Positions 33,728 through 45,451 of a DNA stretch of 64,000 nucleotides are shown in pieces (within the stretch, counting starts at the first letter, position 1; the number at the start of each line of letters is the position of its first letter). The stretch comes from Prevotella aurantiaca JCM 15754 (lineage in GTDB: Bacteria > Bacteroidota > Bacteroidia > Bacteroidales > Bacteroidaceae). The notes below the pieces were generated by a model that worked only from the letters and a program-made list of their open reading frames with translations, did not search any database and was not told where the DNA came from. The DNA is taken from NCBI RefSeq assembly GCF_000614025.1, contig NZ_BAKF01000012.1, positions 1 to 64,000 of the forward strand. The letters run 5' to 3'. Both the position numbers and the translations under genes were made by a program.

Positions 33728-34831
33728 ATGAACGAAGAGTTAAGAATCATCATAAGCGGTGGCGGAACAGGAGGACACATCTTTCCCGCTGTGTCTATAG
33801 CCAATGCTATCAAAGCAAAACACCCCGACGCAAAGATATTGTTCGTTGGAGCGGAAGGAAGAATGGAGATGCAACGTGTTCCCGCTGCAGGTTACGAGAT
33901 TAAAGGCTTGCCGATTAAAGGGTTCAATCGCGCAAATAAGCTGAAAAATTTCAGCGTTCTTTATAAGCTTTGGAAGAGTTTGCGCTTGGCTCGCAAGATT
34001 ATAAAAGACTTTCAACCACAGGTGGCTGTAGGCGTAGGTGGCTATGCAAGCGGCGCAACGCTTTATGAATGTTCGAAAATGGGCATACCCTGCTTAATTC
34101 AAGAACAAAACTCTTACGCAGGAGTAACCAACAAATTGCTGTCTAAAAAGGCTAAGAAGATTTGTGTAGCATACGAAGGTATGGAACGCTTTTTCCCAGC
34201 CGACAGAATCATTATGACAGGAAACCCTGTACGACAGAATGTGCTTGAAACACCGCTTTCGCAAGAAGAGGCAAGAAAAACATTCGGACTTAATCCTACA
34301 AAGAAAACTATTTTGCTCGTAGGAGGTAGTCTTGGCGCACTCACTATCAACCGCGCTGTATTGGAACACTTAGAACTTGTAGAGGCTTCCGATGTGCAGT
34401 TTATATGGCAAACAGGCAAATATTATCACCAAACTATCCTTGATACAATGAAAGGAAAGGAACTTCCAAACCTAAAAATCATGGATTTCATCGGTGATAT
34501 GGGCGTGGCTTACAAAGCAGCAGACTTGGTAATAAGTCGCGCAGGCGCAAGTTCTATTAGCGAGTTCCAACTCATCGGCAAACCTGTTATACTCGTACCA
34601 AGTCCAAATGTAGCAGAAGACCACCAAACAAAGAACGCTATGGCACTTGTAAACAAAGGCGCAGCGCTCTTTGTAAAAGACATGGAAGCTCCCGAAACAC
34701 TCTTACAATTAGCAGTAAAGACTGTTAATGACGAGCAAAAACTTGCAAACTTGAGCGAGAATGTGAAGAAAATGGGACTTCATAAGTCTGCAGAAGTTAT
34801 TGCAGAGGAAGTGATGAAACTTATCAAATAA
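33728..34831 (+). CDS. murG: UDP-GlcNAc:lipid I GlcNAc transferase MurG
   Basis: A 367-residue GT-B glycosyltransferase that adds GlcNAc to lipid I, making lipid II on the inner face of the membrane. The glycine-rich loop ISGGGTGGHIFPAVSIANAI is at residues 8-27; VGVGGYASGATLYECSKMGIPCLIQEQN, ILLVGGSLGALTIN and VISRAGASSISEFQLIGKPVILVPSP follow in order. It opens the second dcw transcription block and is followed by murC after 56 bases. Length matches the family. Confidence 0.96.
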   Translation: MNEELRIIISGGGTGGHIFPAVSIANAIKAKHPDAKILFVGAEGRMEMQRVPAAGYEIKGLPIKGFNRANKLKNFSVLYKLWKSLRLARKIIKDFQPQVAVGVGGYASGATLYECSKMGIPCLIQEQNSYAGVTNKLLSKKAKKICVAYEGMERFFPADRIIMTGNPVRQNVLETPLSQEEARKTFGLNPTKKTILLVGGSLGALTINRAVLEHLELVEASDVQFIWQTGKYYHQTILDTMKGKELPNLKIMDFIGDMGVAYKAADLVISRAGASSISEFQLIGKPVILVPSPNVAEDHQTKNAMALVNKGAALFVKDMEAPETLLQLAVKTVNDEQKLANLSENVKKMGLHKSAEVIAEEVMKLIK

Positions 34832-34887
34832 ACAAAGAATAAACGATTAAAAAGTGGTTTTTGTAATACCACACGACAATAAATAAA

Positions 34888-36272
34888 ATGGAATTTAAGG
34901 ATATTCAGGCTGTATATTTCGTAGGAGCAGGCGGCATCGGAATGAGTGCTGTGGCTCGATATTTCCGTCAAAAAGGACTTGTTGTAGCAGGTTACGACAA
35001 GACTCCGTCTGATTTAACACGCAAGTTAGAGCAAGAAGAAATACAATTACACTACGAAGAGAACGTCGACTTGATTCCATCAGCGTGCAAAAATCCTGCG
35101 ACAACATTGGTGGTTTATACACCTGCCATTCCGGAAACACATAAAGAGTTGGCTTTCTTCCGTAAAAACGGATTCGAAATAGAAAAGCGTGCACAGGTAT
35201 TGGGTAGATTAACGCAAACGCACAAAGGTCTTTGCTTCGCTGGAACACACGGAAAGACGAGTACATCGACCATGTGTGCCCACATCATGCACCAAAGTCA
35301 CTTGGATTGTAATGCCTTTCTTGGAGGAATTTCGAAGAACTATGGCACAAACTACATACTATCCGACAAAAGCGATTATGTAGTTATTGAAGCCGATGAA
35401 TTCGACCGTTCTTTCCATTGGTTACGTCCATATATGAGCGTTATCACATCAACAGACCCCGACCACTTGGATATTTACGGCACAAAAGAAGCTACTTGGA
35501 AAGCTTCAGACATTATACTGAACTTATACAAACTGATGGTGTTCTCGTAATCCATAAGGATTTGGAGATGAAACAAAACGTTCAAGCTGGCGTTAAGGTA
35601 TATGAATATAGCAGAGAAGCTGGCGACTTCCACGCAGAAAATATACGAATAGAAAATGGAACCATAGTTTTCGATATGGTTTCGCCCATCGAAAACGTTA
35701 CGAACATAGAGTTAGGACAACCTGTTCCTATCAATATAGAAAATGGAATTGCTGCAATGGCTTTAGCACAACTAAGTGGTTGCACTGCGGAAGAACTTCG
35801 CAGAGGCATGAAAACCTACGAAGGTGTAGACCGTCGCTTCGACTTTAAGATTAAGAACGACCAACATGTGCTACTCTCCGACTATGCACATCATCCAAAA
35901 GAAATACTGCAAAGCGCAAAAAGTCTGAAGGAAATTTATTCTAATCGTAAGATTACAGTTATTTTCCAACCCCATCTTTATTCACGCACACGCGACTTCT
36001 ATATGGACTTTGCCGAAGCTCTTAGTCATTTCGACGAGGTAATTCTCACAGAAATTTACCCTGCAAGAGAAGAGCCTATACCAGGTGTTACTTCTGAACT
36101 TATCTACAATAATCTTGATAACAAGGTTGAAAGGCAGATGATTAAGAAAGACGATGTATTGGAATTTGCAAATGACAGAGACTTTGATGTACTTGTAGTA
36201 CTTGGTGCTGGAAACCTTGACAACTACATGAGACAGCTCAGTGAAATAATAAAAGAAAAAGAACAGAACTAA
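34888..36272 (+). CDS. murC: UDP-MurNAc:L-alanine ligase MurC (1-base frameshift)
   Basis: The first frame (MEFKDIQAVYFVGAGGIGMS, with P loop GTHGKTSTSTMCAHI) runs to a stop at 35550. The C-terminal half is in another frame and ends at 36272. Restoring one base at about 35493 (GAAGCTACTTGG to a form with one more T) gives KEAYLESFRHYTELIQTDGV and a single 461-residue MurC with EADEFDRSFH, YEGVDRRFDFK and LSDYAHHPKEI. MurC adds L-alanine, the first step of the pentapeptide, and is essential, so an assembly deletion is more likely than a real lesion. Confidence 0.9.
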
Positions 36273-36276
36273 AGGA

Positions 36277-37137
36277 ATGTACACAAACTGGAAAAAGATA
36301 ACTTTTTGTGTGTTAGACATCATACTAGCTGTCTATCTTGTTATGGCTATTACATCTTGGAATACGCCTGACAAGAACCATCGTGTATGCACGAAAGTGA
36401 ACATCAATATTTCTGATTCCAACAACGCTGGATTCCTTAGTGCAAAGGAAATTAAATCTATTCTTGAAAAGAAAAAGCTCTATCCACTTAACAAACAAAT
36501 AAGTTCTGTAGAGCCGAGAAAAATAGAAGAAGCTTTGAAAGTGGGACCATTCGTAGATAGTGCGCAATGTTACATAACGGAAAATGGGCATGTAAATATC
36601 ATGATTTCACAACGTATGCCTATCATTCGTATTAAGAATCTAAAAGGCGAAGACTACTATTTGGACGATAACGGAGGAATTCTTCCGAACTCGAAATATA
36701 CCAGCGATTTAATAATTGCATCGGGAAATATAAGCCGTTGGTTTGCTCATTATGGCATAGCACCATTGGCAAAGGCTATCAACAAATCGGAATTCTGGGT
36801 TAATCAGATAGAACAAATCTACGTTTGTGACGACCGCGGTATAGAACTTGTACCACGAGTAGGCGACCATATAATTTTTATTGGCTACTTACCGATAAAG
36901 AAAAATAAGGTAGCAAACGAGAAAAGCATAGCTGAATTTACGGCTAAGAAACTTGAACGAACCGAGAAATTCTATCGTTATGGGCTATCGCAAGCTGGTT
37001 GGAATAAATACTCATACATTAATGTAGAATTTGACAACCAGATTATTTGTAAGAAAAAAGGTGCACAACAAGAACAAACAATTGCTCCAGAACAACCCAA
37101 ACAAGAAGAGAAAATTCCGACAGAAGTAACAGAATAA
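36277..37137 (+). CDS. ftsQ: Cell division protein FtsQ
   Basis: A 286-residue bitopic protein. Short cytoplasmic N-terminus, one membrane helix (about 8-27, ITFCVLDIILAVYLVMAI), then a POTRA-like domain (KVNINISDSNNAGFLSAKEI, with EPRKIEEALKVGPFVDSAQC) and the FtsQ beta domain (RMPIIRIKNLKGEDYYLDDN). A charged, Gln-rich tail ends the protein. FtsQ recruits FtsL/FtsB and the septal synthase. Sequence conservation is low in this family, and the call also rests on position between murC and ftsA, 4 bases after murC. Confidence 0.87.
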   Translation: MYTNWKKITFCVLDIILAVYLVMAITSWNTPDKNHRVCTKVNINISDSNNAGFLSAKEIKSILEKKKLYPLNKQISSVEPRKIEEALKVGPFVDSAQCYITENGHVNIMISQRMPIIRIKNLKGEDYYLDDNGGILPNSKYTSDLIIASGNISRWFAHYGIAPLAKAINKSEFWVNQIEQIYVCDDRGIELVPRVGDHIIFIGYLPIKKNKVANEKSIAEFTAKKLERTEKFYRYGLSQAGWNKYSYINVEFDNQIICKKKGAQQEQTIAPEQPKQEEKIPTEVTE

Positions 37138-37170
37138 GAATAAAACATAAGTTATAAAGTATTTTAGTGT

Positions 37171-38619
37171 ATGGCAGAATTTATTGTAGCCATTGAACTG
37201 GGCTCATCAAAAATTATGGGTATAGCTGGCAAGAAGAACCTTGACGGCAGTATCTCTGTGAACGCTGTTGTTAAGGAAGACGCTTCACAATGCATCCGCA
37301 AGGGCGTAGTCTATAACATCGACAAAACTGGACAGTGCTTAACCAATATCATAAATAAGTTAAAGAAGCAACTAAAGCATGAAATTACACATGTCTATGT
37401 AGGCGTAGGGGGACAATCTATCCGTAGTGTAAAGAATGTTATTGTTAAGGAGCTTCCTGCCGACACCATTATATCAAGCAATATGATAAATGAGTTGATG
37501 GACGCAAACCGCGACATGACTTATCCAGAACAAGAAATTCTTGATGCTGCCACACAAGAATATAAGGTAGACAACCAAGACCCTATCGATCCTGTTGGAA
37601 TTAAAGCTAGCCATTTGGAAGGTAACTTCCTCAATATACTTTGGCGTAAATCGTTCTATGACAACTTAAATAGTTGTTTCGAAAAAGCAGGCATCGCCAT
37701 TGCAGAAATGTATCTTGCACCATTGGCTTTGGCTGATAGCGTACTTACAGACAACGAAAAACGTGGAGGTTGCGTACTTGTAGACCTTGGCGCAGAAACC
37801 ACAACCGTATCAGTATATTACAAGAGTATACTCCGTCATTTGGCAGTATTACCACTTGGTGGTGCAAATATCACAAAAGATATCGCCAGCTTGCAGATGG
37901 AAGAAAAAGACGCAGAGAAGTTGAAACTAACATACGGCAGTGCGTATACAGATGATAATGACATCGACAATAATCTATCTTACACAGTAACAGACGATTT
38001 CGCAGTAGAAAGTAGAAAACTCGTTGACATTATTGAGGCACGTGTTGAAGAAATCATAGAGAATGTCATATATCAGATTCCAGCAGAATTTGCAGACAAA
38101 CTATTAGGCGGTTTCATTCTTACTGGTGGTGGCTCGAATATGAAAAATATTGAGCGCGCTTTCCGCACCTACTCGCATGTAGATAAAATCAGAGTTGCCA
38201 AGTTTGTTACACCGACTATTAACGCAAGCAATGCTGATATCAACGCAAAGAATGGAACTATGAATACCATTCTCGGCTTATTGGCAAAGGGCGATATAAA
38301 TTGTGCAGGTGCTCCTATCAATCCCGACCAAAAGTTATTTGAGGACACCACAAAACCCACAACAAATACCACAAGCGACCTTCACAAGGAACCAAGAAAA
38401 CCAACTGAAATTGGTCAAGGTGTTGTACTAACAGCTGCAGAAAAAGAAAAAGCTGAAGCAGAACGTCGACGCATTGAAGAAGAAGAACGTAAAAGAAGAG
38501 AAGAGGAAGAAGAATTACAGAGGCAAGAAGAAGAAGAGAAACGCAAAAACAGCTTATGGGGAAAATTCTCACGCAAGTTAAAAGAGATTGGCGGTTCTAT
38601 CTTAGAGGCTGAGGAATAA
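37171..38619 (+). CDS. ftsA: Cell division protein FtsA
   Basis: A 482-residue actin-like ATPase that tethers FtsZ filaments to the membrane. N-terminal phosphate loop AEFIVAIELGSSKIMGIAGK; 1C domain (HVYVGVGGQSIRSVKN); GGCVLVDLGAETTTVSVYY and LLGGFILTGGGSNMKNIERA. The C-terminus is longer than in E. coli. A linker rich in Thr and Pro leads to a highly charged helix (EKAEAERRRIEEEERKRREE) and a final amphipathic segment (SLWGKFSRKLKEIGGSILEA) that would bind the membrane. ftsZ follows after 86 bases. Confidence 0.95.
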   Translation: MAEFIVAIELGSSKIMGIAGKKNLDGSISVNAVVKEDASQCIRKGVVYNIDKTGQCLTNIINKLKKQLKHEITHVYVGVGGQSIRSVKNVIVKELPADTIISSNMINELMDANRDMTYPEQEILDAATQEYKVDNQDPIDPVGIKASHLEGNFLNILWRKSFYDNLNSCFEKAGIAIAEMYLAPLALADSVLTDNEKRGGCVLVDLGAETTTVSVYYKSILRHLAVLPLGGANITKDIASLQMEEKDAEKLKLTYGSAYTDDNDIDNNLSYTVTDDFAVESRKLVDIIEARVEEIIENVIYQIPAEFADKLLGGFILTGGGSNMKNIERAFRTYSHVDKIRVAKFVTPTINASNADINAKNGTMNTILGLLAKGDINCAGAPINPDQKLFEDTTKPTTNTTSDLHKEPRKPTEIGQGVVLTAAEKEKAEAERRRIEEEERKRREEEEELQRQEEEEKRKNSLWGKFSRKLKEIGGSILEAEE

Positions 38620-38705
38620 AGATCTCTGAGTAGGAAGAAGAAACCAAGAAGTAAGAATACCTTTAAAGGCGTTAAACAAAAAATTAAGACAAAGGAAATA
38701 CGGCT

Positions 38706-40015
38706 ATGGCAGATAATAATATGAAAAGAGAAATACTCGACTTCGGCGAAGCTGAACAAAACAGCATTATAAAGGTTATCGGTGTTGGTGGCGGCGGTGG
38801 CAACGCTGTAAATCATATGTACCGCGAAGGTATACATGATGTAACTTTCGTTTTGTGTAATACCGATGCACAAGCACTTAACGATTCACCTGTTCCAATT
38901 CATTTGCAACTTGGTAAAGAAGGTTTAGGAGCTGGAAATAAGCCAACAAAAGCGAAAGAGGCTGCTGAAGAAACTCTTGATGACATAAAGAAAATGCTGA
39001 GCGACGGCACCAAGATGGCATTCATTACTGCTGGTATGGGTGGCGGAACTGGTACTGGTGCAGCCCCCGTTATTGCGAAAGTAAGTAAGGAAATGGATAT
39101 TCTTACCGTAGGTATTGTTACTATTCCATTCCGATTTGAAGGCGATAAGAAGATTAATCAGGCGCTCGACGGCGTAGAAGAGATGTCGAAACACGTAGAT
39201 GCATTATTGGTAATCAACAACGAACGTTTACGCGAAATATACCCAGAAATGAGCGTACTCAACGCTTTTGGTAAAGCCGACGATACTCTTAGCGTTGCAG
39301 CAAAGAGCATTGCAGAGATAATTACTGTACATGGACTTATCAATCTCGACTTCAACGACGTTAAAACTGTACTGAAAGATGGTGGAGTTGCCATTATGAG
39401 TACGGGCTATGGAGAAGGAGAAGGCCGTGTAAAGCAAGCTATTGATGATGCTTTAAACTCTCCTTTACTTAACGACAACGATATTTACAATTCTAAGAAA
39501 ATACTTCTCTCTATCAATTTCAGCAGCGATAATAACGAAAATCAAGGCCTGACTATGGAAGAGATGAGCGATGTAAACGAGTTTATGAGCCATTTCGGTA
39601 ATGGCTTCGAACTGAAATGGGGTTTAGCGCTCGACCCTGAACTTGATAAAAAGGTAAAGGTTACTATCCTTGCAACTGGTTTTGGCATTAAGGATGTAGA
39701 AGGTATGGGCAGCCATATCAAAAAACACTCATTGGAAGAAGCAGCACGTCTTGCTGAAGAAGCAGAGCGCGAAGCGGAACTAAAAGAACGCATAGAACGC
39801 ATATATGGTGGAAGCAAGTCTACAAAATCGAAACGTCGCCCTCATATTTACATCTTCTCTCAAGATGATTTGGACAACGAAGATATCATCCTCGCTATTG
39901 AGAATACACCAACTTATAAGCGTACAAAGCAAATGCTTAAAGACTTGAAGCTGCACCAGAAAAGAAAGAGGATACACAGGCAGAGGAAATTCAAGGAGTT
40001 ATTAGATTTAAATAA
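38706..40015 (+). CDS. ftsZ: Cell division GTPase FtsZ (1-base frameshift near C-terminus)
   Basis: The tubulin-like GTPase that forms the division ring. G-box ITAGMGGGTGTGAAPVIAKV lies near residue 105, with VGGGGGNAVNHM at the nucleotide site. Up to LKDL near residue 414 the frame is normal; beyond it the read-through is basic and unlike FtsZ and ends at 40022. If one G is restored at about 39948, the protein continues EAAPEKKEDTQAEEIQGVIRF and Lys, ending at 40015 (436 residues). That acidic linker with a short conserved end is what FtsZ should have for binding FtsA. I therefore use 40015 as the end. Confidence 0.92.
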
Positions 40016-40045
40016 AAAATAAGACATTTGCAAACAGCAAAAACG

Positions 40046-41413
40046 ATGAAAAAGGAAAGAATCACATTCTTCTTAATGCTCGTAAGCATTATTTTCCTCT
40101 CTTCTTGTTCAAACAAAGAAGATGTAGAAAACTCGTTTAAAATTACTGTTACTCCTACAACCTTAACGATGAAAATGGGAGAAACAGCAATAATAACTGT
40201 CAATAATGCTCCCGAAGATGCTGAGATATTATGGAAATCGTCTGACGAGAAGGTTGCTAAAATAGATAATGGTAAAGTAGAAGCTTTAGAAAAAGGAACT
40301 GCCGTAATAACTGTTATTGCTAAAAAAGGCGATATCTCTTCTGATGCCCAATGCAATATAACGATAGAAGAAAATCCTCAGTATAATTCTATCAACTTTA
40401 CCGATGCATATCTAAAACAACGCTTATTAGATATTCCTGGTTTAGATGCAAACAAAGATGGCAATATTTCAGTTAAGGAAGCACAGACTATTCATAAACT
40501 GAATTTCAGCTATGCAGTAGGGGAAAATACTACCGATGCAAACACAATAAAGAGTTTAGAAGGATTGCAATATTTTGTAAATCTTGATACGCTTACTTTG
40601 AATTATCATAAAGTAAGTGATGCTACGCCTATTAGTAAGTTAGACAAATTATCTCAATTGCATATAGGTGGCAATCTAATCAAGTCTATTGATGTTTCAA
40701 ATCTCAAAGAATTAAGAGATTTACGTGTCTTCAAATGTGAAATAGAAGAACTAAATCTTGCAAACAATTCTAAATTGCAGATATTAGACATTCATAATAC
40801 GAATATAAAGAAGTTAGACTTTACTCCTTTAAAAGAACTCGTTACAATTGTTGCACGTACGACTAAGCTTACAAGTGTGAACTTAACAGACATGCCAAAA
40901 CTTACTGGCATCGATCTTCGTCAAGGTGTTTTAGAGGAATTCATTGCTCACAATCTTCCACAGATAGAAAAGTTGTATATTGAGCAAAACCAAATCAGTA
41001 GACTTGAACTTAGCAATCTACCGGAGCTACAACATCTTGTAGCATACGAAAATAACATAACTAAGATCGATTTCGATTTGCCTAAGCTAATGTTCCTTAC
41101 TGTCTACGATAATAGAATTAGTTATGCCGACTTCAGTAAGATGCCTATGCTCTTCCGTTGCTATATTAGCTACAACCTACTCAATAAAATAGATTTCAGT
41201 AGCAATAAACTTATTGCACAATTAGAAATCCTCCAAATGCCAAATCTGGAAGTTATCAACTTAAAGAACGATAACTTTATGGACGCTCATGAATATGATA
41301 TTATATACAACAACCCAAAATTAAGTAGAATACACGTAGACGCTGGAGAAGAAGAAACATATGTTAGAGAACTAACAACAAATTTCCCTAACATTATTAT
41401 TGATACAAATTAA
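40046..41413 (+). CDS. Surface lipoprotein: Ig-like domain, EF-hand loop, leucine-rich repeats
   Basis: A 455-residue lipoprotein started at ATG 40046 (MKKERITFFLMLVSIIFLSS then CSN, lipobox Cys at residue 21). Residues about 30-110 form a Big_2-like bacterial Ig domain (PTTLTMKMGETAIITV, WKSSDEKVAKIDNGKV). Near residues 132-145 LDANKDGNISVKEA is a textbook EF-hand/dockerin-type calcium loop. The rest is a leucine-rich-repeat array of roughly 21-residue units (LQYFVNLDTLTLN, LSQLHIGGNLIKSIDVSNL). Such proteins sit at the cell surface and mediate binding. It follows ftsZ by only 30 bases but is not part of the division machinery by content. A terminator follows. Confidence 0.85.
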   Translation: MKKERITFFLMLVSIIFLSSCSNKEDVENSFKITVTPTTLTMKMGETAIITVNNAPEDAEILWKSSDEKVAKIDNGKVEALEKGTAVITVIAKKGDISSDAQCNITIEENPQYNSINFTDAYLKQRLLDIPGLDANKDGNISVKEAQTIHKLNFSYAVGENTTDANTIKSLEGLQYFVNLDTLTLNYHKVSDATPISKLDKLSQLHIGGNLIKSIDVSNLKELRDLRVFKCEIEELNLANNSKLQILDIHNTNIKKLDFTPLKELVTIVARTTKLTSVNLTDMPKLTGIDLRQGVLEEFIAHNLPQIEKLYIEQNQISRLELSNLPELQHLVAYENNITKIDFDLPKLMFLTVYDNRISYADFSKMPMLFRCYISYNLLNKIDFSSNKLIAQLEILQMPNLEVINLKNDNFMDAHEYDIIYNNPKLSRIHVDAGEEETYVRELTTNFPNIIIDTN

Positions 41414-41441
41414 ACGAAATAATAAGATTTATCAAAACAAC

Positions 41442-41479
41442 AAAACGATGTACACCTATTCTAAAGTGTACATCGTTTT
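41442..41479 (+). terminator. Terminator after the LRR lipoprotein gene
   Basis: AAAACGATGTACAC and its complement around a CTATTCTAAA loop, followed by TTTTATTTG. Confidence 0.8.
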
Positions 41480-41698
41480 ATTTGTTTAAGAGAGGCTACG
41501 AGAAACTCTTTATTAGGTTTGATTTTTATAATAAGAAATTCTGAAAATATAATTATAAATTTTGAAATTGTAATTATAAATTTTAAAAACATAATTAAAA
41601 AATAAATAAGAAGAAATATCCTTTGATACACAGCAAGATACGAAGAAAAAAAATGAACTTGTAAAAAGAAAACAAATTAAACTTTTAGGTAGAAATAT

Positions 41699-41742
41699 AA
41701 AAAGGAGTTGAGAAATTAGATCTATTCTCAACTCCTTTTTTA
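41699..41742 (-). terminator. Terminator of the araC-family gene
   Basis: AAAAGGAGTTGAGAA and its complement, just past the stop codon at 41760 on the minus strand. The 220 bases between this and 41479 are AT-rich with short reiterated AATTATAAATTTT motifs and no gene. Confidence 0.75.
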
Positions 41743-41759
41743 TAATTCTAATATTTGTT

Positions 41760-42629
41760 TTATAGTCCCCTCCTAAACTGCGATGGGCTCTTTCCGTAGC
41801 GATCTTTGAAATACTTTCCTAAAAAACTTTGATTAGGGAAATGCATTTCTTCTGCTATCTGCTTAATACTCATCTTGCTATTTTTAAGCAACACGCGAAT
41901 TTCCATCATCACATAATAATCAATCCATTCGCTTGGCGTACGCTTGCTAACATGCTTAATTGTTTCTGAAAGATACTTGGGTGAGATATAAAGCTGTTCA
42001 GCATACCAACTAACGCGACGTTCTGAACGATATTCCTTTTCTACCAATCTAATAAAGTCAGCAAAAATGGTTTCTCCTCTCGACTTACCTGTCTTTTCTA
42101 CTTGCTGCACACGATAGATGACATTACACATATCGTATATAAGCACTTTTAACATAGTTGCCACCAATTCGCGACGGAATTCATGGTCAAGGTCAAGAAT
42201 TTTAAGCTTTACAGCTTGTATATAGTTCAGCAATTCTTTTGCCATGTGGCCTTCTGTATGGAATACAGGATGACGACGAGCAAAGAGGAAAAGTGTTGTA
42301 AGTTCTCTGACATTACTTACAACTTCCTGGAAGAAGTCGTATGATAGGAATAGACAAACACCCTTTGCATCTGCCGACATCTTATAATCACCCACAACCT
42401 GTCCTTCACTTACAATGATAATATCGTTAGTAGAAACCTTGTGCACTACTGTATCGACAGTATATTCAACCTCTCCTTCAGTACAAATTGCCAATAACAG
42501 GCACTTCATTTTTGAAGGCTCAGTGAGAGTAGGTAAACTCGTAGTTTGGTCGTACAGCAATAAATCGCTCTCTATGCTGAAACCATAAGGATATTTAGCC
42601 TTAATGAAATCAATATTAAGTTCTCGCAT
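41760..42629 (-). CDS. AraC-family transcriptional regulator
   Basis: A 289-residue regulator. The N-terminal part (about 1-170) is a cupin-like sensor domain (LLLAICTEGEVEYTVDTVVH). The C-terminal 100 residues hold the paired helix-turn-helix of AraC/XylS: WYAEQLYISPKYLSETIKHVSKRTPSEWID, then MSIKQIAEEMHFPNQSFLGKYFKDRYGKSPSQFR. It binds DNA and probably responds to a small ligand or stress not visible here. It is a single gene with its own terminator, located between the LRR lipoprotein and gyrB. No target operator could be identified. Confidence 0.9.
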   Translation of the reverse strand: MRELNIDFIKAKYPYGFSIESDLLLYDQTTSLPTLTEPSKMKCLLLAICTEGEVEYTVDTVVHKVSTNDIIIVSEGQVVGDYKMSADAKGVCLFLSYDFFQEVVSNVRELTTLFLFARRHPVFHTEGHMAKELLNYIQAVKLKILDLDHEFRRELVATMLKVLIYDMCNVIYRVQQVEKTGKSRGETIFADFIRLVEKEYRSERRVSWYAEQLYISPKYLSETIKHVSKRTPSEWIDYYVMMEIRVLLKNSKMSIKQIAEEMHFPNQSFLGKYFKDRYGKSPSQFRRGL

Positions 42630-42725
42630 ATAGCACTATTTAAATTGAGCATTCACTTCTTCTGCAGAAGCAAAAAATAGTGAAAGTTCGTAGATTAAGC
42701 AATTCCTTTCAGCTGAATAACAATA

Positions 42726-44714
<1,989 letters not shown>

Positions 44715-44919
44715 TTATTCTTTTTTGATAGCCTAAAAGCGTATTAACGCTATTTGGGATATTATATAGCCTAAAGGCTATCTACTTGCAAAGATACAAA
44801 AAATACCTTATTTAAAGTAACGTTTTATACGAAAAAAAGTTTAATTAGGGGTATTTGTATAGTATTAGAAACGAAGAAATAAATAATTGTTTCTTAGATA
44901 CCATAAGCTTATAAAACGC

Positions 44920-44954
44920 AAAAGGTTACAATCTTTAACAGATTGTAACCTTTC
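44920..44954 (-). terminator. rpsT terminator
   Basis: AAAGGTTACAATC and its complement GATTGTAACCTTT around TTTAACA, 35 bases past the rpsT stop codon. Confidence 0.75.
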
Positions 44955-44987
44955 ATTATTCTTTATTTGCTATGACTTTACAATGTC

Positions 44988-45242
44988 TTATCCGAGCGCA
45001 GCAATATGCTGGCAAAGACCAGATTTCAAGTTTGCAGCCTTATTCTTATGAATAATATTTGTTTTAGCAAGTTTATCAAGCATCTTCTGTAGGGTTGGAT
45101 ACAACTTAACAGCCTCTTCCTTATCAGAGATGTTACGGAACTTGCGAACAGCGTTACGCATTGTCTTAGCGTAATATCTATTGTGCAAAGTCTTCACCTT
45201 GTCTTGGCGGATTCTTTTAAGTGATGATTTGTGATTTGCCAT
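44988..45242 (-). CDS. rpsT: 30S ribosomal protein S20
   Basis: An 84-residue, very basic, all-helical ribosomal protein starting [20 protein letters not shown]. It contains the conserved [11 protein letters not shown] segment and the C-terminal [20 protein letters not shown], both typical of S20, which binds 16S rRNA in the body of the small subunit. It starts 20 bases after the 3' end of tRNA-Glu and shares its promoter, so mRNA and tRNA are made as one transcript. Confidence 0.96.
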   Translation of the reverse strand: MANHKSSLKRIRQDKVKTLHNRYYAKTMRNAVRKFRNISDKEEAVKLYPTLQKMLDKLAKTNIIHKNKAANLKSGLCQHIAALG

Positions 45243-45262
45243 CTTTACTTCTTATTTTTATT

Positions 45263-45337
45263 TGGTAGTCTCTAGGGGAATCGAACCCCTCTTACAAGAA
45301 TGAAAATCTTGTGTCCTAACCGATAGACGAAGAGACC
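45263..45337 (-). tRNA. tRNA-Glu (anticodon TTC)
   Basis: The minus strand from 45337 folds into a full cloverleaf: acceptor GGTCTCT/AGAGACT, D loop with GG, anticodon stem CAAGA/TCTTG around TTTTCAT (anticodon TTC), T arm GGGG-TTCGATT-CCCC, and encoded CCA at 45265-45263. TTC reads glutamate codons. It lies directly upstream of rpsT. Confidence 0.97.
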
Positions 45338-45356
45338 ATCTTTTGTTTTGCGGGTG

Positions 45357-45388
45357 CAAAGGTAGCAGTTTTATTTTAATCGTCCAAA
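45357..45388 (-). promoter_or_regulatory. Promoter of tRNA-Glu and rpsT
   Basis: On the minus strand TTTG (45388-45385), 20 bases, TACCTTTG (45364-45357), about 20 bases upstream of the tRNA 5' end. Confidence 0.8.
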
Positions 45389-45451
45389 TTTTCTTGAATA
45401 TATTTTTCTTTCTATTGCGTTTTTTGTATCTTTGTATTAAGAAATAGGTTT

